Positions 54,069 to 62,466 of a stretch of DNA of 64,000 nucleotides are shown in pieces. Both the position numbers and the translations under genes were made by a program. Location of the stretch: assembly GCA_030442055.1 (NCBI GenBank), contig JAUJEB010000005.1, positions 496,001 through 560,000 of the forward strand, read 5' to 3'. The notes beneath the pieces were generated by a model, which saw only the letters and a program-made list of their open reading frames with translations, made no database searches and had not been told where the DNA came from. The stretch's first letter is position 1, and every line of letters starts with the position of its first letter. Origin of the DNA: Agaribacillus aureus (GTDB lineage Bacteria > Bacteroidota > Bacteroidia > Cytophagales > Cyclobacteriaceae).

Positions 54069-57000
54069 ATGAGTAGGTTAAATAAATTCACGCTACCATG
54101 TATTATAATATTATACATAGGTGTGTTAGTACAGCCGGCACAAGGACAGACCATCTATACCTCCGGATCATATAATTCCAATTCAATGACGCGGGGAACC
54201 GCAATACCTATAAATCACTTCACAGGTGTTCCGAATATTTCTATTCCATTATTTTCCCTTCCCGGAAGGGCACTTAGCGTACCGATATCCCTTTCATATC
54301 ATGCGGGAGGTCATAAAGTTAAAGACATAGCCAATTGGGTTGGATTGGGATGGAATTTACAGGTAGGAGGTGTTATCACCAGAACTGTAAGGGGTATACC
54401 TGATGAAGTTTCAAATGGCTATTGTGGCACAAATGAAAAAGGGAGCTTGGCCGGTGACAACCTTACCGCTGATGTTACAAACTACAACTACATTTCATAT
54501 GTCCAGTCCGGAACCTGGGACGGCCAGCCTGATGATTTTCACTTTAATGTAATGGGCCTATCAGGCAGATTTAGCTTAGATGAAAATGGGGTTGCCTATA
54601 CCATTCCAACCAGTAATATAAAAATTGAGCCGGGAATTTGTAGCGGGACGGAATGGGTTATTACGGATGAAGCAGGTATGAGGTACATCTTTGCCAATAC
54701 CAGCTCATCAAAAGAAGAAAGCACGGTAAAATATATGGGTAGTGTAGTTAGTACACATACTACCGCATGGTACCTGACAAAAATAGAAACACCTAACCAA
54801 ACGGAGGAAATTACCTTTACTTATCAGTCGGGCGGAAGTCAAACAACGGGAAATACCCAATCCGTAAGCTATGCGCACATGGCTGGAGATGATGATCGCA
54901 CCTGCCTGGACTTCAATGACTACGATCGAACGGATTATATAACGGTTGATACAAAAGTAATCAGTAGCATTACCTCTAGCCTCGGATCGGTTTCATTCAT
55001 TTTATCATCGGATAGAAGGTTAGATTTGTGGTCGGGGTATAGTCTTTCAAGAATCGAAGTGTTTGATAATGCGAGTAATTACATCAGATCCTTTTGGCTG
55101 AATTATGGTTATTTCTATTCGGACAGTTTTGTCCCAAATGATAGAAACACAAGAAGATTAAAGCTGGAAAGCGTCTACGATGATGGGCGATTAATTACTT
55201 CATTTGATTATAATGAAACTGTTAACCTTCCCTCCAGGGAATCAAACGGTACCGATCATTGGGGATTCTATGGAAATAATCCGTCTGTTCTTTTCCCTGA
55301 ATTTAACCACCCGGTGTATGGAAACTTTGGAGGTTCCGACAGGTCGACAAACCATACAAGGGTAACTGCCAATCTGATAAGTAAGATAACTTATGGTTCC
55401 GGGGCAAGTGTCCAATTTACTTTTGAGAGTAATCAGTATTATGACCAGGGTGCCAGCATTAACAAATATGCGGGAGGAGCACGTGTTTCGCAAATCATCT
55501 CCAATCCCGGAATTGGACAGCCAGCTCAAACGACCACTTTTGAATATAATGACTTCACAAATTCCAGCAGATCAAGTGGGGTACTGTACGCAGAACCTCT
55601 CTATTATGAGGGCATTGTCACCGGGGCTACGGGAAGTACGGCTAATGACGTGATTATTAAAAGATATACACAACCAATCGGCTTTTTGACTGGTCAGCAA
55701 GGTGTTCGTATTGGATATTCAAATGTAGCTGTTGTCACAGGGTTAGGCAAGACGAAATATACATTCAGGGATTTAGACACACCACAAAATAATAATCATG
55801 AATTATGGATTGATAGCGGTGGGCCGGTATTGAATAGAATAATAACCAAAACAGCGAATGCTTTTAATGGGATAATGAGTATTAATGTCCCTTATACCGA
55901 GGGGTGGGGTAGTGGTTTAATGGAAAAGAGAGAAATAGTTAAACCGGATGGAACGCCTGTTGTGACAGAGACATTCGAGTATGATCTAAACAGCCAGACG
56001 CTAAAGACCTTGTATGGGGTAGTTGCCGAAAAGCGTCATTTCTCCAATTGCGGGCAAGATGGACTGGTAGCAGCCAGCTATTCCATTGAGGTGAAACCTA
56101 TATTAATGATCAAAAAGAAGGTTACACAATATAACCCAAATAACACTAGCATTGCAACCACAGATGTTACGGAATACGATTATACGGTAGATGTAAATGG
56201 TTTGCTACAGAACCAGTTTGATATCTTATTAAGTTCAACAAAATCATACAATGAAAGTTATGCAGGGCTAAAATACCTAACCTATTTTCTATATCCCGGC
56301 GATTATTCCCCGGGTGCTTCGACCCCGACCGGTGTTCTTGGAGGAATTTTCGAATTGTGGAACAGAAATATCAGGACAACCCCGATAGAGACCTATCAGG
56401 TCGTAGATGATAATGGAACACAAACTTTGAATGGGGTTAGTTATCGAACGTTTCAGAAAACAGGTTCGGTTGGCAATGAAAAAGTTTATCCTCACCGCAG
56501 GTATCGCTCATTAAAGAGAATTCCCGCAGCGAACTATACCCCCTCCCATAACTCAGGAGGCCCACCTGAAGAATTTGTTCCCGGTAACGTGGATTTTGAA
56601 TTGATCAATACAAGTTCCTATATTGAAAACAGCGGCTTGATCGATACCCAGACTGCCTTTGGAGGTACTACTACCGATTTTAATTACAATGGCCTTGGCC
56701 TTCTTGCCAGCACCAGTACGACCAATAGCCAACTTATAAGAAATACATCAACAAGTTCAAATGCATTTACAGGCCCTACCTCATCCACGGATGTCAATAA
56801 CCGGAACACATCCTTCACATATGATAAAAAGCAGCGATTATCAACGGTAACGGATCATGAAAATAACATCGTGGAGGGAAGAACCTATGTAAATGGAAAT
56901 ACAGTGGCAGTCCTGATTGACGGGCCCGGCAATACTGAAATAAACAGTGCCGTCACCTTCTACGCGAGTGACCCATTTTGTTATGGCACCACCACATTTA

Positions 57001-57479
57001 ATTGGGATTTGGATGATGGGAGTACTTATTCCACTACGAGTAGAAGTGTTAACCATACCTATACAGTTGAAGGTGTTAAGGTGGTAACGGTTACGGCTAC
57101 CAATACTGAGGCTAATTTTTCTGTAACCGGTTCGAGAGGCATAAATGTCGAATACGTAAGTCCAACCATACCTCCATTGAGTGTAGGGGGGATTATTTCA
57201 AACACAGTAACGTCCAGTTCATGTTCCACTACCTTGACGTTCTCAGTTAGCGCCTCGGGGTCGTGCAATTCAAATTACGTCTATGATTGGAGCCGGAGAT
57301 ACCAGGGGGGCGCCTGGGAGTCATTTGACCCCACCGTAGCGACAGGAGTCTTACACTCATTTGATACAAATCTGGAAGTAAGAGTGACTGTGACTAATCC
57401 CAGTTGCGGTAATGAGTCTGAAACAAAAACACTTCAACTTTTTTTCAATGGTTGCATGGGCCCTCCCAGCGATAATTAA
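54069..57479 (+). CDS. SpvB/TcdB-like secreted protein with PKD-type C terminus
   Basis: Very large secreted protein, about 1136 residues from the ATG at 54069; a GTG at 54042 opens the frame, but the ATG begins a good signal peptide ending near QGQ. The N-terminal part has the insecticidal-toxin/SpvB-like signature ISLSYHAGGHKVKDIANWVG followed by LGWNLQVGGVITRTVRG. The middle is rich in YD-like beta repeats (TTFEYNDF, KYTFRDLD, TSFTYDKKQRLSTVTD). The end has a PKD-type domain (about 950-1030, with NSAVTFYASDPFCYGTTTF and GVKVVTVTATN) and a cysteine-containing Ig-like domain. It lacks the Rhs core and the T9SS signal. The next gene begins 23 bases later and continues the YD-repeat architecture, as if one long Rhs protein were split in two. 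Confidence 0.75.
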   Translation: MSRLNKFTLPCIIILYIGVLVQPAQGQTIYTSGSYNSNSMTRGTAIPINHFTGVPNISIPLFSLPGRALSVPISLSYHAGGHKVKDIANWVGLGWNLQVGGVITRTVRGIPDEVSNGYCGTNEKGSLAGDNLTADVTNYNYISYVQSGTWDGQPDDFHFNVMGLSGRFSLDENGVAYTIPTSNIKIEPGICSGTEWVITDEAGMRYIFANTSSSKEESTVKYMGSVVSTHTTAWYLTKIETPNQTEEITFTYQSGGSQTTGNTQSVSYAHMAGDDDRTCLDFNDYDRTDYITVDTKVISSITSSLGSVSFILSSDRRLDLWSGYSLSRIEVFDNASNYIRSFWLNYGYFYSDSFVPNDRNTRRLKLESVYDDGRLITSFDYNETVNLPSRESNGTDHWGFYGNNPSVLFPEFNHPVYGNFGGSDRSTNHTRVTANLISKITYGSGASVQFTFESNQYYDQGASINKYAGGARVSQIISNPGIGQPAQTTTFEYNDFTNSSRSSGVLYAEPLYYEGIVTGATGSTANDVIIKRYTQPIGFLTGQQGVRIGYSNVAVVTGLGKTKYTFRDLDTPQNNNHELWIDSGGPVLNRIITKTANAFNGIMSINVPYTEGWGSGLMEKREIVKPDGTPVVTETFEYDLNSQTLKTLYGVVAEKRHFSNCGQDGLVAASYSIEVKPILMIKKKVTQYNPNNTSIATTDVTEYDYTVDVNGLLQNQFDILLSSTKSYNESYAGLKYLTYFLYPGDYSPGASTPTGVLGGIFELWNRNIRTTPIETYQVVDDNGTQTLNGVSYRTFQKTGSVGNEKVYPHRRYRSLKRIPAANYTPSHNSGGPPEEFVPGNVDFELINTSSYIENSGLIDTQTAFGGTTTDFNYNGLGLLASTSTTNSQLIRNTSTSSNAFTGPTSSTDVNNRNTSFTYDKKQRLSTVTDHENNIVEGRTYVNGNTVAVLIDGPGNTEINSAVTFYASDPFCYGTTTFNWDLDDGSTYSTTSRSVNHTYTVEGVKVVTVTATNTEANFSVTGSRGINVEYVSPTIPPLSVGGIISNTVTSSSCSTTLTFSVSASGSCNSNYVYDWSRRYQGGAWESFDPTVATGVLHSFDTNLEVRVTVTNPSCGNESETKTLQLFFNGCMGPPSDN

Positions 57480-57502
57480 ATCACCTGAAATTTATATGGA
57501 CT

Positions 57503-60500
57503 ATGAAAAATTATAAATATATACTCATCTTTGGGTTTCTCCTGATTTCATCACAGACTTTTTCGCAGATAAGTACGTACTCAGGCAGTACTTTTGTATT
57601 AAACAGTAATAATCATGGTAACAAGGAATATCTTGCCGAGGAAACTATTACACTTTCTGACGGCTTTCAGGTAAATGCCTCCACTGACGGGAAATTCAGG
57701 GCTGCCATACAAGCTCATGTGATCCCGGCACAACCTGAAAGTGAAGCAGTAAATTATGAAAAAACGGAAATAGCCGCCATTAGCGGACTAAGTAATAGAT
57801 CAGCTTTAATCACTGCGAGTGAAGGGGTACAAAAACATACAATTATTGGTTTTATGGACGGCGAAGGAAAGACAATTCAATCCCAGGCTCTTAAAAGCAC
57901 TAATGATGCGGGATCAAGTATTGTGCAACCATTTGAATATGATGCTTATGGCCGACAGATAAAACAGTATCTTGCTTATCCTGAAGACGGGAGCATTACT
58001 TCCTATGATGCGGCAGCAATTACCAACCAGACTTCATTTTATAGCACTGGTACTTCAGGCCTTGAAAGCGATAACAAACCATTTAGTATACCGAATTTTG
58101 ATGATTCACCATACAGCAGGCTATTAAGCAATACTCCGCCGGGGAGCGAATGGCACAATAATAACAAGGATAAAGATTTTGATATTGGCATAGATAATAG
58201 CGGGGCCATCAGAAGGTGGTCTATTGGCGGCAGTGGAACGCCAGTCACCACTACTACCTATCCGGCTAAATATTTATCTTATTCGGAAATAACAAATGAA
58301 GAGGGGAGGACAATTCGAAACTATGTAGATCCGCTTGGAAATCTTATACTGAATGAGTCGATAGGAACAGATGCCAGTGTCTATAGAACCTATTATGCCT
58401 ATGACGTTTTTAATAATTTGTTGAGCGTGATCCCACCGGTGGCGGTCAAACTTGCAAGTGCCTCGGGTTGGAATCTTACGGTCGCTGATGCTAATGACCT
58501 GTGTTTTATTTATACCTACGATGAACAAAATCGCTTGGTGGAGAGTAAAAACCCGGGAGTTGCACCCATTTATTTTGTCTATGATTCCTGGCATAGACCG
58601 GTATTGTCTCAGGATGGAAATCAACGAAATGCAAGCCCGGATGAATGGACTTTTGTAAAGTACGATGCGTTTGACCGGCCAATTGCCGTGGGTATATATA
58701 AATCGAATAGCAGTAGGGCAACGCTGGCAACGACGGTTCTTGGGGCAGGTTATGGCCACCATGAAAGTACCAATACCAGTTTGGTTGGTTATACGCTCAA
58801 TGCATCATTTCCAAGTACGGTAACCGAATTAGATTTATTGCAGCTGACCTATTATGATAATTACGACTTTCTAGGCAATCCCAGGTGGGATGACGAAGGA
58901 CATAATTATACCTATGCCGCCCCCGCCGGATTCACGGGTTCGGCTTCCAATGCCGTGCTGGATCTGGTAACCGGATCAAAAGTGAGGGTATTGGGTACTT
59001 CAACCTGGCTTAATGCCGTTGTTCGATATGATGAGAAATACAGAATATTACAGGTCGTGAAGGAAAATCACCTGGGAGGCGTTGATAAGACCTCAGTGTT
59101 ATACAACGATTTCAAAGGGACAGTACAAAAGACCCACTTTGATCACAGTTCTTCCGGTGATTCATTTACCATGCTGGAAACCTATGATTATGATAATAAT
59201 GACCGTGTACTAAACAAATGGCGAAAAGTCGGGACAGGTGCTACCGTACTGGTTGAAAACTATCAATACAATAAACTAGGTCAGATAATCGAACGAAATA
59301 TTCATTCTACAGATAATGGCGTTTCTTTTTTACAATCCGTTGATTTTACCTACAATGTCAGAGGTTGGTTGACAGGCATCAATAATTCGGACCTCTCCTC
59401 AAATACAGATGCCAATGCGCTGGATGATCTGTTTGGAATTTCACTTAATTTTGCAACAACCGGTATTCAGGTAAATACCCAAACGGTGACCCCAAAGTAT
59501 GACGGTAGCATTTCATCGGTTTCCTGGAAAAACCAGAATCCCGATAAAACAGATAAAGAACATATCTATGGCTACGATTATGATGCTCAGGGAAGAATTA
59601 TCGACGCTGATTATGCGACAAAAAGCAGCGGAACCTGGACCGGCGATGCCGGTATGTACGATACTCAATATACCTATGAAGATGAGAACGGAAACATAAA
59701 AACCATTAAAAGGAATGCGGAAAAAGCAGGTGTTTTAACTGACATAGATAATATTGTTTTGGACTATATCAATAATGGCAATCAACTGGAGGATGTGTCG
59801 GATACGCAATCAAGCACCGGATTCAACGACGCTGTTACTATGACCACTGAATTCACCTATGACGATAATGGTAACATGACCTCTGACCTCAATGCCGAGA
59901 TCACAGACATAACCTATAATATATTTAATCTCCCTGAGAAAATTACTGTTGGAAAAGCTAGTGGAGATATCTATATTAACAATAAATATGATGCTCTGGG
60001 AAATAAACTTCGCATGGAGGTAGAAGAAAATAGTAATATCGTAATGTCTATTGATTATACCAATGGTGTGCATTATGTAGATGGTCAATTGGCCTATGTA
60101 CGGACGAGTGAGGGACGCATTCTCAGATATGGTAGTAACTATGAGCATGAATACGCCCTGACGGACCATCAGGGAAATATCCGGTCTACTTTTGGTATGT
60201 TGCATGATACCGATGTATATTACGCCACTATGGAAACGGAAAGAGCCACTGAAGAACAGGCTGATTTTATAAATATGACGACAAATTTTGTCAGTTTATA
60301 TAATCACACTGAGGCTACCATAGAATTACCCAATCCTGATAGAAGTAAGTATATTACACCTGGTAGCTCGGGTGGTATTGGTCCGGCGATTGCCATTCCG
60401 GTGAATAGCGGAGACAAAATCAGTGCGGAGATATTTGCTTTATTCGATAATAGCAATTCCTCCAATAATACAAGTGCGCCTGCGGGGATCCTGGAAGCGG

Positions 60501-61990
60501 TAGCCAGTTCGTTTGGTACGACCAGTGGGGAAGCTTTGTATGGTCAATTTTCAAATGCCATTTCCAGCCTGGTTTCAGGTTGGAGCAACACGAGCAATGT
60601 TACACCGGATGCTTATCTTAACCTTATATGGGTAAACACGGCAAACACAGCCAATAGCTTCGCTTATGATAAGGTAGAACCAACAGCATATACAAGTTAT
60701 GAGCCGTTAAATGTAGAATTTACCGCCCCCGGAGTAGGCACCGTATTTATTTATGTAGCCAATGAAAGTGATTTGAGTACTACAGATCTGTTTCTGGACG
60801 ACTTTTTAGTGGTACACGAAAAAACCACCTCAAGTCTCAACATCGTAAGTACGGCAAACTATTATCCATTTGGTATGAAGATGGATGCAGAAAGCTACGA
60901 TCATCTCACTCGTGAAAAGCAACGACATGGATACAATGGGAATGAAGAGATTGATGGTGGTGGCCTGACCTTAATGGATTTTAATGCGAGGATTTACAAT
61001 CCGTCACTAGGTAGATTTATGGGAGCAGATGCCCTGGCAAGTGTAAGCGCGGCTTCCTCACCATATGCTTTTACCTCAAATGATCCAATCAATTTAATTG
61101 ATCCTACTGGATTGACATCAAGAGAGTGGGGCGGAAGCTTTAGGAAACACTTTCTGGCAAATTTCGGCTATGAAGGAAGTTTTGCCCGAAATCAAAGAAT
61201 TTGGGGGGCGGGCAGAACAGGCCCAGGATCCGGAAATCACTGGAGTGATGGGATTTATTATAGTGACTGGACATTACACGGAGGTAGCCCAACTTACCGT
61301 TTGGGATTAAGCATGGGATTAATTGATATTGGTGGGATACTATATAGTAGGCATGTTAATGCTGATGGTAGCAGAAACCGATTTGACACTCGACATGGTC
61401 AACAAGGCTTTTACAAACAAACCAATTCCGGAGAACCAGGATTACCTAGTATTGAAATTATTGATGGAGTACCAATTGAAGTGCTTGCTGGGATTACAGC
61501 TAGCTTGGAGTTTGTCCCTCTTCAATCAAGTGGCAGGAATGATGGATTGGGTCTTTCCTATAGTGAAGGAGTTAATCAAGGACTCACAGTATTAGGATTT
61601 GCAAATGATGCTGCTAATACCGCAGGAGAAGTAACATCGTTTCATGTTGTCAAAGGCTTGCAAAAGGTAACAACGAGGCAGGCAGTTGGTCTTAGTAAGT
61701 TCACTAAAGGAACAGGTATTGCTGGTGCGGTTCTGGCCGGTGCTGTCGCAGGCTATGAATACTCCACCGGTAAGTTTGATAGTCATAGCGTTGCGGATTT
61801 GACAGTCGCGGGTGCTGCAGTTATTTTAGGTGGTGTTGCGGTTATAATAGGGTCGCCTCTTCTACTTACAGGAGTGGCTGTTGGAGGATTGATATATGGG
61901 GTTGCATCAGCATTAGGTAGTGATTGGTTTGATGATTATACAAATCATTGGGGCAGAGATTTGGTTTATGGACCTAAAGGTGGTAAGTAA
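57503..61990 (+). CDS. Rhs-repeat protein with Rhs-core and variable C-terminal tail (candidate polymorphic toxin)
   Basis: 1495-residue secreted protein with a signal peptide ending near TFSQ (about residue 22). An early ITLSDGFQVNASTDGKF block is a small beta domain common in exported Bacteroidota proteins. Many YD repeats follow (FEYDAYGRQIKQYL, YDALGNKLRMEV, FTYDDNGNMTSD). The conserved Rhs core ends at about residue 1203 (FNARIYNPSLGRFMGADALA then PINLIDPTG). The remaining 290 residues are unlike the rest and end in two Gly/Ala-rich hydrophobic stretches (about 1402-1423 and 1429-1472). In Rhs systems the tail beyond this core is the toxin. Here the tail looks membrane-active or simply a signal-like hydrophobic end. 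A small membrane protein gene starts two bases after the stop. Confidence 0.85.
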   Translation: MKNYKYILIFGFLLISSQTFSQISTYSGSTFVLNSNNHGNKEYLAEETITLSDGFQVNASTDGKFRAAIQAHVIPAQPESEAVNYEKTEIAAISGLSNRSALITASEGVQKHTIIGFMDGEGKTIQSQALKSTNDAGSSIVQPFEYDAYGRQIKQYLAYPEDGSITSYDAAAITNQTSFYSTGTSGLESDNKPFSIPNFDDSPYSRLLSNTPPGSEWHNNNKDKDFDIGIDNSGAIRRWSIGGSGTPVTTTTYPAKYLSYSEITNEEGRTIRNYVDPLGNLILNESIGTDASVYRTYYAYDVFNNLLSVIPPVAVKLASASGWNLTVADANDLCFIYTYDEQNRLVESKNPGVAPIYFVYDSWHRPVLSQDGNQRNASPDEWTFVKYDAFDRPIAVGIYKSNSSRATLATTVLGAGYGHHESTNTSLVGYTLNASFPSTVTELDLLQLTYYDNYDFLGNPRWDDEGHNYTYAAPAGFTGSASNAVLDLVTGSKVRVLGTSTWLNAVVRYDEKYRILQVVKENHLGGVDKTSVLYNDFKGTVQKTHFDHSSSGDSFTMLETYDYDNNDRVLNKWRKVGTGATVLVENYQYNKLGQIIERNIHSTDNGVSFLQSVDFTYNVRGWLTGINNSDLSSNTDANALDDLFGISLNFATTGIQVNTQTVTPKYDGSISSVSWKNQNPDKTDKEHIYGYDYDAQGRIIDADYATKSSGTWTGDAGMYDTQYTYEDENGNIKTIKRNAEKAGVLTDIDNIVLDYINNGNQLEDVSDTQSSTGFNDAVTMTTEFTYDDNGNMTSDLNAEITDITYNIFNLPEKITVGKASGDIYINNKYDALGNKLRMEVEENSNIVMSIDYTNGVHYVDGQLAYVRTSEGRILRYGSNYEHEYALTDHQGNIRSTFGMLHDTDVYYATMETERATEEQADFINMTTNFVSLYNHTEATIELPNPDRSKYITPGSSGGIGPAIAIPVNSGDKISAEIFALFDNSNSSNNTSAPAGILEAVASSFGTTSGEALYGQFSNAISSLVSGWSNTSNVTPDAYLNLIWVNTANTANSFAYDKVEPTAYTSYEPLNVEFTAPGVGTVFIYVANESDLSTTDLFLDDFLVVHEKTTSSLNIVSTANYYPFGMKMDAESYDHLTREKQRHGYNGNEEIDGGGLTLMDFNARIYNPSLGRFMGADALASVSAASSPYAFTSNDPINLIDPTGLTSREWGGSFRKHFLANFGYEGSFARNQRIWGAGRTGPGSGNHWSDGIYYSDWTLHGGSPTYRLGLSMGLIDIGGILYSRHVNADGSRNRFDTRHGQQGFYKQTNSGEPGLPSIEIIDGVPIEVLAGITASLEFVPLQSSGRNDGLGLSYSEGVNQGLTVLGFANDAANTAGEVTSFHVVKGLQKVTTRQAVGLSKFTKGTGIAGAVLAGAVAGYEYSTGKFDSHSVADLTVAGAAVILGGVAVIIGSPLLLTGVAVGGLIYGVASALGSDWFDDYTNHWGRDLVYGPKGGK

Positions 61991-61991
61991 T

Positions 61992-62330
61992 ATGAATTTT
62001 TTTATTAATACATTTTTCATATACCTTAAGAAGTATGAAAAGAAAGGTGTTGAAGCTTCAATTTATGCTTTTACAATTGTTCTTATTTTTAATTTTTTAG
62101 CTTTTGTAAACTTCTTCACTTTTTTAATGAAAATAGATATTTTAAATTTCATTTGGACAGGCTTAATGGCTTTGGCGTTTGGCTTTTTAATTAATAAATA
62201 CTTAGAAAACAGATACTTGAAAGGGGAGGCTTTTAAGGATTTACAATTAGGGAAGTTGTACTACTTTTTTCCACCTATCTACTATCTAGCGTCCATATTT
62301 TTGTTTATAATCAGCCTAAGGTATTCTTGA
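61992..62330 (+). CDS. Small polytopic membrane protein, candidate immunity protein for the Rhs tail
   Basis: 112 residues from the ATG at 61992; the frame is open from 61920, but upstream codons overlap the Rhs gene. Three predicted transmembrane segments at about 22-44 (ASIYAFTIVLIFNFLAFVNF), 50-67 and 91-109 (LYYFFPPIYYLASIFLFII), with a charged loop (NKYLENRYLKGEAFKD) between the last two. No homologous family recognised. The 1-base gap to the Rhs stop, the AT-rich composition and the following terminator make it the classic position of an immunity gene. A membrane location would fit a membrane-acting toxin. Function is inference. Confidence 0.6.
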   Translation: MNFFINTFFIYLKKYEKKGVEASIYAFTIVLIFNFLAFVNFFTFLMKIDILNFIWTGLMALAFGFLINKYLENRYLKGEAFKDLQLGKLYYFFPPIYYLASIFLFIISLRYS

Positions 62331-62369
62331 ACCTCCTGAGAGTAGAATATGGAAAAAAAAGATAACACT

Positions 62370-62391
62370 GGGCATGGAATCCTCTATGCCC
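62370..62391. terminator. Bidirectional terminator between convergent genes
   Basis: A 9-bp stem, GGGCATGGA with TCTATGCCC (one G-T pair), and an ATCC loop. On the plus strand it is followed by TTCTATTGTTTTG. On the minus strand a run of eight T follows about 11 bases after the stem. It separates the 62330 gene end from the minus-strand gene ending at 62467. Confidence 0.7.
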
Positions 62392-62466
62392 TTCTATTGT
62401 TTTGAAAACAAGACCAGGCATTTGAATGCCGGCCACTTGACTGTGATCATTCAAAAAACGTGATAC

